This document shows positions 36,208-44,424 of a stretch of 64,000 nucleotides of DNA, piece after piece. Made by a program: the position numbers and the translations under genes. The stretch comes from Chryseobacterium sp. CH21 (GTDB lineage: Bacteria; Bacteroidota; Bacteroidia; Flavobacteriales; Weeksellaceae), in contig NZ_QICI01000087.1 of NCBI RefSeq assembly GCF_004119445.1, forward strand, positions 1 through 64,000, read 5' to 3'. The number at the start of each line of letters is the position of its first letter. Positions within the stretch are counted from its first letter, which is position 1. The notes below the pieces were generated by a model. It was not told the DNA's origin, ran no database searches, and was given only the letters and a program-made list of their open reading frames with translations.

Positions 36208-36221
36208 AATTCTTCCATGAA

Positions 36222-36278
36222 CAACGCAGACAAAAAATTCCAAACTGTAAAGTTTGGAATTTTTTTGTCTGCGTTTGG
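36222..36278. terminator. Very long bidirectional terminator
   Basis: A stem of more than 20 bp (AACGCAGACAAAAAATTCCA and onward, with its complement at 36255-36278) with a three-base GTA loop and internal A/T runs. It separates the LuxR-type gene from the convergent curli operon. The rest of 36279-36575 shows nothing I can support. Confidence 0.88.
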
Positions 36279-36575
36279 TCTTGTGACTCAGAATAGTACA
36301 GACAACTCATTAATAAACTTTATTTTAAGGCTGGAAGTGAAATAAAAGAGATTGAAAACCGGGCAACTAAAAAATTATATTGCTTAGACCTTATTATTTC
36401 ATTTGCATACTACCCGAATTCCCAATCTCCTGTTCACCACTGGAACTTTGACCTTAAAACCTGGACTTTATAGTAGTAATCATCATTTCTCAGGTAAAGT
36501 CCATCATTAAATTAAATGTCAATGAAAATTATAAACAACATTAAACTAAAAACATTAAACTTTGAATCTTGAATC

Positions 36576-38087
36576 TTATTCATAATCCGGCATTTCTCCG
36601 TTACTGAAAAGTGTAGTACGTGTAAGATCTGTCAGACTACTCGATAGGTCAATTACCATTACATTTCTTTGCGAAATATTATCATTGGAAGTATTCATAA
36701 AAATGATCTGAGCATTATTAGGTGAGAACCTTGGGTCAAGATCATTGGTTCCCATCACTTTTTCGCTTTCAGCAGAAATATCACTTACAACGTCGGTAAC
36801 CATATTATAGATAAAGATGTGGGAATCCAGCTGGCGATAATTTCCACTTCCATCCAGATATCCTGAAATATCACGGGTAAAGAGAAGAAGCTGTCCGTCT
36901 ACGGAGAAATTCAAGCCACCGCTCGCTCCGGCAGAACCGGACAATATGGTTTTCAGAACACTTCCAGTCATATCGATTACATAAATTTTGGTGTTATATC
37001 CATTATAATCATTGGTTTTCAATGCGATCTTACTTCCATCATAGCTCCAGTCGCATTCGGAAATTAAGCTTCCATCCGGAGTGGTATACACCAGACTCAG
37101 ACCACTTCCGTCTTTATTGATTCTGTACAGTTTATTAAAGTTAGAGTAAATAAGCTCCTTACCATTGGTACTCCAGGCAAAATCCATTTCATAGTTATTA
37201 AAGCCTGCTACGGGAACTGTTGTTACTTTAAAAGGATTGGAACCATCAGGATTAGCGGTATAAATATGGGTACTTCCTCCTTCTGTACGAAGAAATGCTA
37301 TAAGACCTGCATTATTATTTTTACGTGGCCGCCAGCTGTTGTAGGAGGAATTGGTAAACTGGAAGTTATTTCCCTGATCATCACTTGAGACGATAACGAA
37401 GTTTCCATTTTGCTTTTGGGTATAATGATACCTGTTGGCGGGAACAGTATTGGTGGTAAATTTACTGATTGAGCTTAAAACTGGCTGGTGAATGCCGTCC
37501 GAAACAGACACCTGCCAGAAGTAACTTACACCAAACTTCAGATTTGAAAGCGTATAGTGGTTAGCTGTCAAATCATTAACCTGAATCACATTAGTGTCAA
37601 GATTATTTTTAATTGTCAAACTGTATTTTAAAACATCCGCTGTATCCGGATCTGTTGCGCTCCAGGTTAATTCGACGCTCAAAGGTTGATTTACTGCGTT
37701 ATCTATCGGACTTAGCAACTGTGGTGTAGCGGGAGGAGAGTTTAATGAAGTATCATCATCCATCTCAAAAACTGCCGTTACCACCTGATTTTGATTTTGT
37801 ATATTAACGGACTGAAAGCTTGTGATATATCCTGAAATTTCTGCTTTCACAGAATAATTTCCCACCGGCATGGCTGCGATTTCAAATGAGCCGTCTGTGC
37901 CACTGAATACCGTCTGTGTCGTAGGATTAGTGAAAATTTTCACATTAGGAATCGGCACATTACTGCCTCTTTTTACTACTTTTCCTTTTAAAGTTCCTGT
38001 TTGAGCCTGTTCTACAAGGTCTTCATTGCATGAAAACAGACAAAAAGCAAAGATGAATATGCTGAGTATTTTAATTAAAGTTTTCAT
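36576..38087 (-). CDS. Curli-operon lipoprotein with carboxypeptidase-regulatory-like, Fn3-like and PD40 propeller regions
   Basis: 503 residues. Lipoprotein signal FAFCLFSC (Cys20). Then a carboxypeptidase-D-regulatory-like domain (GTLKGKVVKRGSNVPIPNVK...FEIAAMPVGNYSVKAEISGY, about 30-105), a fibronectin III-like domain (about 120-215: PPATPQLLSPIDNA...KYSLTIKNN...YFWQVSVSDG), and a TolB/PD40-type beta-propeller (about 225-500) with DFAWSTNGKELIYSN, CDWSYDGSKIAL and DPRFSPNNAQIIF blades. It is the last gene of the curli operon, 12 bp after csgG. Likely a surface or outer-membrane accessory of fibre assembly; no E. coli counterpart. Confidence 0.8.
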   Translation of the reverse strand: MKTLIKILSIFIFAFCLFSCNEDLVEQAQTGTLKGKVVKRGSNVPIPNVKIFTNPTTQTVFSGTDGSFEIAAMPVGNYSVKAEISGYITSFQSVNIQNQNQVVTAVFEMDDDTSLNSPPATPQLLSPIDNAVNQPLSVELTWSATDPDTADVLKYSLTIKNNLDTNVIQVNDLTANHYTLSNLKFGVSYFWQVSVSDGIHQPVLSSISKFTTNTVPANRYHYTQKQNGNFVIVSSDDQGNNFQFTNSSYNSWRPRKNNNAGLIAFLRTEGGSTHIYTANPDGSNPFKVTTVPVAGFNNYEMDFAWSTNGKELIYSNFNKLYRINKDGSGLSLVYTTPDGSLISECDWSYDGSKIALKTNDYNGYNTKIYVIDMTGSVLKTILSGSAGASGGLNFSVDGQLLLFTRDISGYLDGSGNYRQLDSHIFIYNMVTDVVSDISAESEKVMGTNDLDPRFSPNNAQIIFMNTSNDNISQRNVMVIDLSSSLTDLTRTTLFSNGEMPDYE

Positions 38088-38098
38088 AATTCGTGTTT

Positions 38099-39463
38099 TT
38101 ATTTGTTTCCGAAGTAAAAATTGATTCCTATACCAAAGCGTAAAGCCTGATCTTTTCTTTTTCCGTTTACAAGGCCTTCCCAGTTGTCTTTGAAGCCCAT
38201 GTCATATTGTGCGGAAGCTCTCAGTGAAACATTACGGCTGATCATATACTCCAGCCCTCCACCGAATTGCGCTTTATATTGAGGTTTATATTTTGAATAC
38301 ATGGCTCCTGCTCCACCATATAGGTAGGGACTGAATCTGTATTTTGGGAAAAGTATATACTCCAGATTCACTTCGGGACCGTAGTAGTTTCTTTTCACAA
38401 TATTTGAATTTTCAAGCGTAAAATAATTACCATTCAATTCTACATTCAGATAGGGAGTCAGGAAATATTTAAATCCTATTTTTCCTCCAACGTTCATTTT
38501 AGGACCTACATAATCATCTCTGACTTTTTGCCCTTCAACATTGGCGAACATGGAAAATTTCTGTCTGTAGTTTTCCGGATATTTGCCACCTACTACTCTT
38601 CCATCATTTTGCTCCTGTTCTTTGTTATAATCATTAATCAAGGTTTGGTAGGGTCCATTGGGATCTACTGCTTTTCCCCAAATTTTATCCCTGATTCCTT
38701 CTACAATAAGTGATTTTACCGCTTTTTCAATGGCTTCGGTTACAGCAAGCTGTACAGGCTCATTCTGAGTAAGACCTACTTCAGCTTCAAGAAGTCTTTC
38801 CGTATCAATGTATCTGAAAAAACTTCCGTTTACGCTGGTTGAAAGAATTGTTTTGGAGGTATAAACCGTTTTAAGAATCTCTCCATTGAGAGTAGAAACA
38901 GCACGAAGGTAAATAGTAATTCTATCCTGACGATACTGTGTGGAAGCTCCGATACCGAAATATCTGGCTCCAAGCCCTCCTGTGAGAATATTGCTGTCAT
39001 AAGAAATGACACCGCCTTCAAGAAGAATTCCGGCGTATAAAAGAGGGGGAAGTGCCTGACTATTTTTGTCTGCATCCTTTATGTACTCCTGACGTGTGGA
39101 GCGGATAATTTGTCTTTCATTGAGAAGATTTGCAATATTCTCCCTTTCAATAGGGATAAACCAATGGCTGTCTTCCAATGCTTTGATGAGAATGGTAGTG
39201 GTACCTTGAGGAACTGCCGTACTCCAGTTATTTCCGTTTTCGGAAGGTTTGTACTGGCCGGTCTGGTCTCTGAATTTGTAGACTCCTATTACAATCTTCT
39301 CTTTGGGAAGTGGGAGATTTCTCAATTCTGCGGTAGAAGAGGTAACCTCTCCCATCGTTGGCTTTTCGGGATCCGAAGGTAAACCAAATATTGAACTACA
39401 AGCCTGCAGAACACATAGCAGGAAACTACAGAAAAAGATTCTGGTGTAAGTGTAGGTTGTCAT
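38099..39463 (-). CDS. csgG: CsgG curli secretion channel with extra C-terminal beta-barrel domain
   Basis: 454 residues, against about 277 in E. coli CsgG. Lipoprotein signal FFCSFLLCVLQACSS. Residues about 40-270 match CsgG/HfaB: LPLPKEKIVIGVYKFRDQTGQYKP, RENIANLLNERQIIR, AGILLEGGVISYDSN, RYFGIGASTQYRQDRITIYLRAVS. After a linker (YNKEQEQNDGRVVGG), residues about 300-454 alternate as an OmpA/OMP-type barrel (KIGFKYFLTPYLNVELNGNY ... LRFGIGINFYFGNK), ending in the usual aromatic strand. A nonameric channel carrying a barrel on each subunit is a Bacteroidota variant. Positioned after csgF (26 bp). Confidence 0.87.
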   Translation of the reverse strand: MTTYTYTRIFFCSFLLCVLQACSSIFGLPSDPEKPTMGEVTSSTAELRNLPLPKEKIVIGVYKFRDQTGQYKPSENGNNWSTAVPQGTTTILIKALEDSHWFIPIERENIANLLNERQIIRSTRQEYIKDADKNSQALPPLLYAGILLEGGVISYDSNILTGGLGARYFGIGASTQYRQDRITIYLRAVSTLNGEILKTVYTSKTILSTSVNGSFFRYIDTERLLEAEVGLTQNEPVQLAVTEAIEKAVKSLIVEGIRDKIWGKAVDPNGPYQTLINDYNKEQEQNDGRVVGGKYPENYRQKFSMFANVEGQKVRDDYVGPKMNVGGKIGFKYFLTPYLNVELNGNYFTLENSNIVKRNYYGPEVNLEYILFPKYRFSPYLYGGAGAMYSKYKPQYKAQFGGGLEYMISRNVSLRASAQYDMGFKDNWEGLVNGKRKDQALRFGIGINFYFGNK

Positions 39464-39488
39464 GGTAAGTTTATTTTTAGTTATTTCT

Positions 39489-39907
39489 TTATTTCGGAAT
39501 TACGATCTCGGACTGATCGCCATTACTGGTATCCAAAATATTGATTAAAAGTCCCTGATTAGTATTGGTGATCTGTAAATAAAGCGATCCAAAAAGATAA
39601 TTTCCGGGCTTTATATTTCCATCACCAAACTGTTCATCAAACAATTTTCTTGAAAGTTCACTAAGGATTTGTCTGTTAAGACTCTGGGTAAAACTGTCAA
39701 GAGAGTTTACACGATCAAGCAAATTGCTGTAATCATTTTTTCATCAAATTGATTCTGTGCATTAGCAGAGCTTAAAAGCCACTGATAATTAAATGTATCT
39801 CCTCCGAAAGCCGGATTTACCGGTTTATAAACGAGCTGCTGAGATTTTCCGTAGAAAATACCCGCGATAAAGGTCAAAATAATGATAAAGGTTTTCATGG
39901 CGGACAT
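39489..39907 (-). pseudogene. csgF: CsgF curli assembly protein, frameshifted
   Basis: Repaired product is about 139 residues, as expected for CsgF. Signal peptide KTFIIILTFIAGIFYGKSQ (start at Met1 or Met4), then the hallmark QLVYKPVNPAFGGDTFNYQW, which in E. coli binds inside the CsgG channel and tethers the nucleator. A T run at 39736-39741 is one base short: with seven, the text reads FDEKNDYSNLLDRVNSLDSF into the second frame. The C-terminal part (SLYLQITNTNQGLLINILDT) is complete. It begins 3 bp after the csgE stop. The break is probably a sequencing error. Confidence 0.87.
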
Positions 39908-39909
39908 TT

Positions 39910-40643
39910 TTAGTAGATGAATTCATTTTTAATAAGGTTTTTCTTAGCGTTAAATTCCTTGATATATTTTAAGCTGTAGACCAGCTGTTCTTTTAAATAA
40001 TCTTCTGCCGGATTGGTCATAAAACTGTAAATGATTTTATCTTCCATCTGAATATTAATCTGGCCACTTGTTCCACGAAGAGGAAGTTCTGTAATAGTAA
40101 CAGCGCTGCTGCTCTTATCCGGAAGCTGGCTGTACTGCATGTAAAACATATCATAAAAGTCTTTTCCCACCTTAGTTTTCGTCTCATCAATAGTAAGTCC
40201 CCTCAGTTCGTATGCAGCATCTTCTTCTATCTTGGCTGTTTTCTTTTTAAAAAGATCACTGTTCAGTTCCAGACTATCTTTGGCTACCAGCTTTTGTGTT
40301 TCTTCATCTCTGATATAAAGGAAAGCTTTCAACGCATCTTTTGATTCAAGATTCACACTGATCTCTGATAATATTTTGACTTCATTGGGGTTGACTGAAA
40401 ATTTACCACTCTGCTGATTGTTGGAAAGATTCCCCCCGTTTCCTTTTTTAATAGAAACCAAAAGGTAATTCAACTCCTTATAAACGGTAGTATTATTCAT
40501 AACAATCGCTTTCAATATAATCTGATTTTCAAGGAGGCTGCTCTCTATCCTGGCATTTACTTTTTTATCTTCCTGCCCATAACCCCATACAGACAGGAAG
40601 GCAAAAAGGTGCTCAGGCAAAGGGAATATAAAAGTTTCATCAT
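39910..40643 (-). CDS. csgE: CsgH–CsgE fusion curli accessory protein (start region frameshifted)
   Basis: As read, the frame begins at 40620 without a signal peptide. Restoring one base in an A run at 40603-40607 links it to ATG at 40643/40640 and gives a clean signal peptide (MKLLYSLCLSTFFAFLSVWGYG before QEDKK). The mature N-terminal ~110 residues (LNYLLVSIKKGNGGNLSNNQ, SGKFSVNPNEVKILSEISVNL) resemble CsgH, a beta-sandwich inhibitor of premature curlin aggregation. Residues from about 145 on (LRGLTIDETKTKVGKDFYDMFY ... SGQINIQMEDKIIYS) match CsgE, which caps the CsgG channel. The fusion may combine chaperone and capping roles. Confidence 0.82.
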
Positions 40644-40650
40644 TTGTGTT

Positions 40651-41049
40651 TTAATAGTTTCTCATAAAAACTGTTTTATTATCCCCTTTTACATTGATCT
40701 GAATTCCGTCCGAAATACTGTTGCTTCCTGTAACATCAATAATATTGTTGTTTCCCTGTGCAGTAACGGCAGCTTTTGTTTCTTTATCTGTAAATGAATT
40801 GATAAAATATAGGGTATTGAAATCTCCCAGCTGTTTTACTACAATATTGGTTCGGGCGTTAAGAGAAAGTTCTGCATTGTTATAATCACCCATCTGAATG
40901 ATATTGGAACCGTAAGAACTCTGATCAGTCTGCTGCCTGGCTATAAGATTAAGGATTGTATTACTGTTGACCTTATCCCAGTCTATCTCTTGTGCCTGCA
41001 CTCGCAGTAGTGCGAAAAGAGCAAAGACACTCCATCTTAAAGTAAACAT
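40651..41049 (-). CDS. csgB: CsgB-like curlin nucleator
   Basis: 132 residues. Signal peptide (FTLRWSVFALFALLRVQAQ). The mature protein holds about four to five degenerate curlin strands: NIIQMGDYNNAEL, NIVVKQLGDFNTLY, AAVTAQGNNNIIDV, IQINVKGDNKTVFMRNY. The repeats keep Q-x-G-(D/N)-x-N but are less regular than those of the 41166-41984 protein, and the protein ends in a basic aromatic tail, as in CsgB, which anchors and seeds CsgA polymerisation. Seven bp separate it from the corrected csgE start, so the two are co-transcribed. Confidence 0.8.
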   Translation of the reverse strand: MFTLRWSVFALFALLRVQAQEIDWDKVNSNTILNLIARQQTDQSSYGSNIIQMGDYNNAELSLNARTNIVVKQLGDFNTLYFINSFTDKETKAAVTAQGNNNIIDVTGSNSISDGIQINVKGDNKTVFMRNY

Positions 41050-41097
41050 AGCCTATCTGGTTTTAATTACATCTATACAAATCGGAGAAAATTGAAG

Positions 41098-41132
41098 GTA
41101 AAAAAGGAGAAACACTGTAGTTTCTCCTTTAC
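41098..41132 (-). terminator. Hairpin between csgA and csgB (partial terminator)
   Basis: Stem GTAAAGGAGAAAC / GTTTCTCCTTTTTTAC lies between the major curlin gene and csgB on the same strand. A leaky terminator here would give excess csgA message over the assembly genes. Confidence 0.75.
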
Positions 41133-41165
41133 AATTTCTAAGATTTACAGTATGTGTTATAGGGC

Positions 41166-41984
41166 TTAATTGGATTGATTCACAATCATTGAGTTTCCGT
41201 TACCCATCTGAGTTCCTACGTGGATATGACCATCACCGCTTTGAGCTACCCAGGTAAAGTTTCCGTTACCCATTTGAAGGTCAATAGCTGTGTTAGAATC
41301 TCCTACCTGGAACTGATAAAGTTGGTTGGCGTTACCTGCCTGTACTCCTACAGAAGTGTTGTCATCACCTACTTGAACAGAAGCTGCTATATTACCGTTT
41401 CCTGCTTGTGCATGAGTAGCACTGTTATCATTACCATCCTGATATTGAACAAGAATATTGTTAGCACCTACCTGAACTCCAGTGGCATCATTTCTTCTTC
41501 CAAGCTGAATTTGATACGCTTCGTTACCGCTACCTATCTGAAGAGCCGAAGCATCATTTCTTCTTCCGTCCTGATATTGAACGACTGTGTTACCTAATCC
41601 GATCTGTACTGAAGAAGCATCATTTCTTCTTCCGATCTGAGTTTGTTCTGTAGAGTTAAGTACTCCAAGCTGCCATGTTGAAGCAGAGTTTCTGTTACCC
41701 ATCTGCATCACTTCATTTGAGTTTCCGATACCTACCTGATCGACATCTATAGAGTTTCTGTTTCCGATACTTTGTGCATTATTGACGTTTAAGATTCCAA
41801 CCTGATCAATATCTGCAGTATTACGATTCCCGGTCTGTGTAAGAGAATTAATGTTCAAAAGACCAGTTTGGTCTACAGTAGCAACATTTAAGTTTCCTGT
41901 TTGGGTAGTCACATCAATATTGAATTGTGCAAATCCGAAACTCATGGCGAATAGTGTAAGTACACCTGTAAGTAAATTTTTCAT
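41166..41984 (-). CDS. csgA: CsgA-like major curlin with about 22 tandem 11-residue units
   Basis: 272 residues. Signal peptide MKNLLTGVLTLFAMSFGFAQ, then an unbroken ladder from residue 21 to the end: xxxxxQxGxxN every 11 residues (for example SIDVDQVGIGN, SNEVMQMGNRN, DASALQIGSGN). I count about 22 full units plus a final partial one, equal to about 11 curlin double repeats, against five in E. coli CsgA. Gln and Asn at fixed positions form the stacked ladders of the amyloid core. The DNA shows the matching 33-bp periodicity. It is the first gene of the operon, followed by a leaky-looking hairpin. Confidence 0.92.
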   Translation of the reverse strand: MKNLLTGVLTLFAMSFGFAQFNIDVTTQTGNLNVATVDQTGLLNINSLTQTGNRNTADIDQVGILNVNNAQSIGNRNSIDVDQVGIGNSNEVMQMGNRNSASTWQLGVLNSTEQTQIGRRNDASSVQIGLGNTVVQYQDGRRNDASALQIGSGNEAYQIQLGRRNDATGVQVGANNILVQYQDGNDNSATHAQAGNGNIAASVQVGDDNTSVGVQAGNANQLYQFQVGDSNTAIDLQMGNGNFTWVAQSGDGHIHVGTQMGNGNSMIVNQSN

Positions 41985-42501
41985 CTTAGTAAAAATTAAT
42001 TGGTTAATAGTAAGGCAAAGGTAGCTTCTACATCAAAGTGAAAAACCACCATCAAAGTGTAAATTTCAAAAGTCACGGTTTATAGTTGGAGGGATCACCA
42101 ATTGCCGTTGTACCGATGTCATTGTTTTCAGTGAAGGGAAAATACGGCAGTGAATTATTAACTAACAGTAAGTCAGTAAATAGTGAATATTAAATAGTTT
42201 ACAAATACTCACCACACTCATTATTTCACTTTTAGTATAGCATTAAAACATCACAATGGAGGGGTTTAAACTTTTTACCTTCACTACTCATTTTTTGTTT
42301 ATCCGGGGAAGTAATTCTGATGATTAAAATTAAAGATTGAAGTTTTTAAGATTAAAATTTAAAATTTTTCTTCCTTGCTGGTAATGATGATTTATTATTG
42401 AAGTACGATTCACTACCAACCATCTTCTTCTCCTAATTTCCGCATAGGTTAATTAATGTTAAGGCATTTATTTCTTCAATATATATTGTTAAATTTGAGG
42501 T
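41985..42501. other. Divergent intergenic region of the curli operon and the Nudix gene
   Basis: About 517 bp without a supportable gene. It must carry the curli promoter and its control sites, since the operon starts at 41984. I do not see a copy of the hcp double-dyad element here. Confidence 0.5.
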
Positions 42502-43131
42502 ATGGAAAATTTTGGAAAAGATTTATTACGAAAAATAAAAAGTGTGGAACTTCCCGGTGAACATGCACATGGAGTATTCTCTCCTCCCTCCCGACCCGTT
42601 TTTACCTATGATGAAGTATTGGCAAAGAATCCCAAATTTGCAGCTGTCAACATTGTTCTTTATTTAAAAGATAACGAGTGGTATTTTCCATTGATCCAAA
42701 GAACCATTAATGAACATGACAGACACAGCGGGCAGATATCACTGCCTGGAGGTAAGCGTGAGGAAATGGACAGAGATTTTGCTGAAACTGCAGTTCGTGA
42801 GACCTCTGAAGAAATAGGAATAGATAAACATTATGTAAGGATCATCAGAGAGATGTCTCCTATTTATATCCCACCAAGCAATTTTTATGTATATCCCTAC
42901 ATTTCTTATACTAAAAAGGATCCTACCTTCGTTCTTCAGCAGACAGAAGCTGTGGAAACAATAGAATTTCCTATTACTTCCTTTCTAAACCTGTCTGATA
43001 CCCCCGAACTCATGGCTTTGCCTAATGCAAGCGGACATGAAGTTCCTGTTATCAATTTCAACGGATACATTATCTGGGGTGCTACAGCAATGATATTAAG
43101 TGAATTCAGCCAGTTGCTGAAAAAAATGTAA
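42502..43131 (+). CDS. Nudix hydrolase, CoA pyrophosphatase-like
   Basis: 209 residues. The Nudix box is complete: GGKREEMDRDFAETAVRETSEEIG fits G-x5-E-x7-REUxEExGU (given here as a motif at about residues 83-106). The preceding DRHSGQISLPGG matches the NuCoA subfamily (PSxxxLPGG/ SGQISFPGG type), suggesting cleavage of CoA to phosphopantetheine and 3',5'-ADP. Starts a four-gene plus-strand run with plsC, a lipoprotein gene and mpl (20-bp gap to the next). Confidence 0.88.
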   Translation: MENFGKDLLRKIKSVELPGEHAHGVFSPPSRPVFTYDEVLAKNPKFAAVNIVLYLKDNEWYFPLIQRTINEHDRHSGQISLPGGKREEMDRDFAETAVRETSEEIGIDKHYVRIIREMSPIYIPPSNFYVYPYISYTKKDPTFVLQQTEAVETIEFPITSFLNLSDTPELMALPNASGHEVPVINFNGYIIWGATAMILSEFSQLLKKM

Positions 43132-43151
43132 CTTTGCACTACCGTGTTTAA

Positions 43152-43964
43152 TTGAGAGATGGCGAAGAAAAATATTTTACCGATGCATTCGGAACCCCTT
43201 ATTTTTTGAAAAGGTTTATTATTTTTATTTTAGGAGTTGTATCATACAGAAGATTCAACGGCTTTAATAAGTTAAAGATAACCGGTACAGAACACCTCGT
43301 GGATCTTCCGGATTCTAATGTACTTTTTGTATCCAACCATCAGACCTATTTTGCAGATGTGGCGGCAATGTATCACGCCTTCTGTGCTGTAAACAACGGA
43401 TATTTAAACACGATAAAAAACCCGATCTATCTGCTAAACCCTAAGATTGATTTTTACTACGTAGCAGCAGAAGAAACCATGAATAAAGGTATTCTTCCTA
43501 AAATCTTTAAAATTGCGGGGGCTGTAACAGTAAAAAGAACATGGAGAGCAGAAGGAAAAAATGTCAACAGAATGGTAGACATGAGCGAAGTAGATAATAT
43601 TATGAAAGCATTGGACAATGGCTGGGTGGCTACTTTCCCTCAAGGAACTACTTCAGCTTTTGCACAGGGACGAAGAGGAACTGCCAAATTGGTGAAAAAT
43701 CAGCGTCCTATTGTAATTCCAATCAAAATAAACGGATTCAGAAGAGCTTTTGATAAAAAAGGACTCCGCGTAAAGGTAACCGGTGTAAAACCTACGATGG
43801 AATTCAAGGCTCCTTTGGATATTGATTATGATAATGAAAAAGCACCGGAAATTTTATTGAAAATCATGACCGCCATTGAGCAGACAGAAGATTTCAACCT
43901 ATTACACAGTTATGATGAAGAACTTAAAGCTAAAAAATTAGAACAAAAGGACTCAAATAATTAA
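43152..43964 (+). CDS. plsC: 1-acyl-sn-glycerol-3-phosphate acyltransferase (PlsC-like), start region probably frameshifted
   Basis: 270 residues as read from TTG at 43152. The acyltransferase box NHQTYFAD (Hx4D) and the later FPQGTTS motif (FPEGTRS equivalent) are intact, and a hydrophobic helix (FIIFILGVVSY) precedes them. It acylates lysophosphatidate at the inner membrane. An ATG at 43159 in the next frame reads MAKKNI and would run into FTDAFGTPYFLKRF if the T run at 43175-43178 had one more base; that version is a better start than a TTG without a clear ribosome-binding site, so an indel is likely here too. Confidence 0.88.
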   Translation: MRDGEEKYFTDAFGTPYFLKRFIIFILGVVSYRRFNGFNKLKITGTEHLVDLPDSNVLFVSNHQTYFADVAAMYHAFCAVNNGYLNTIKNPIYLLNPKIDFYYVAAEETMNKGILPKIFKIAGAVTVKRTWRAEGKNVNRMVDMSEVDNIMKALDNGWVATFPQGTTSAFAQGRRGTAKLVKNQRPIVIPIKINGFRRAFDKKGLRVKVTGVKPTMEFKAPLDIDYDNEKAPEILLKIMTAIEQTEDFNLLHSYDEELKAKKLEQKDSNN

Positions 43965-43980
43965 AGTAAATAGAAAAATT

Positions 43981-44418
43981 ATGAACAAAATACTTGGAAT
44001 CTTATTCGCAATCATAGTATTAGTTTCATGCAACAGCCAAAAAGTATATTCGGATTTTGATATCAGCTATTCGAAAAGTGGAGGCTTTGCTCCTGTATAT
44101 GAAAACATGCTTATAAAAGGTAATAACGTACACTACTCTTTTGAAGGGCAGGGCAAAAAATACAAACAGGACTTTAAAATTTCTGATGAAGATCTGAAGA
44201 AACTGGATCAGGTTCTTTCTCAAAATAATTTCAGAAGAATACAGGAAGACCGTAAAAAATTGTATGACAATATTTCAACTTCCATCAACATCAAGAAAGG
44301 TCCCAATGAAGGCAGTAAAACAGATGCCAGTCTGATTATTTCAAATTATCAGACCAATTGGAACAATATTCTTGAAGCTTTCCAGCAGATCATAAATACT
44401 AATGTTAAAAAACAGTAA
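43981..44418 (+). CDS. Small lipoprotein of unknown function
   Basis: 145 residues. Lipoprotein signal ILGILFAIIVLVSC (Cys17). The mature part has no family I recognise: a beta-rich first half (KVYSDFDISYSKSGGFAPVYENMLIKG) and a helical section (DEDLKKLDQVLSQNNFRRIQEDRKKL). It lies 16 bp after plsC and 6 bp before mpl in the same direction, so it is part of a phospholipid/peptidoglycan operon and likely faces the periplasm. Confidence 0.75.
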   Translation: MNKILGILFAIIVLVSCNSQKVYSDFDISYSKSGGFAPVYENMLIKGNNVHYSFEGQGKKYKQDFKISDEDLKKLDQVLSQNNFRRIQEDRKKLYDNISTSINIKKGPNEGSKTDASLIISNYQTNWNNILEAFQQIINTNVKKQ

Positions 44419-44424
44419 ATACAA

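Noticed and set aside
41166-41984. CRISPR or other DNA-level repeat array
   Set aside because: The 33-bp periodicity is a coding repeat of curlin units without spacers or conserved repeat DNA.
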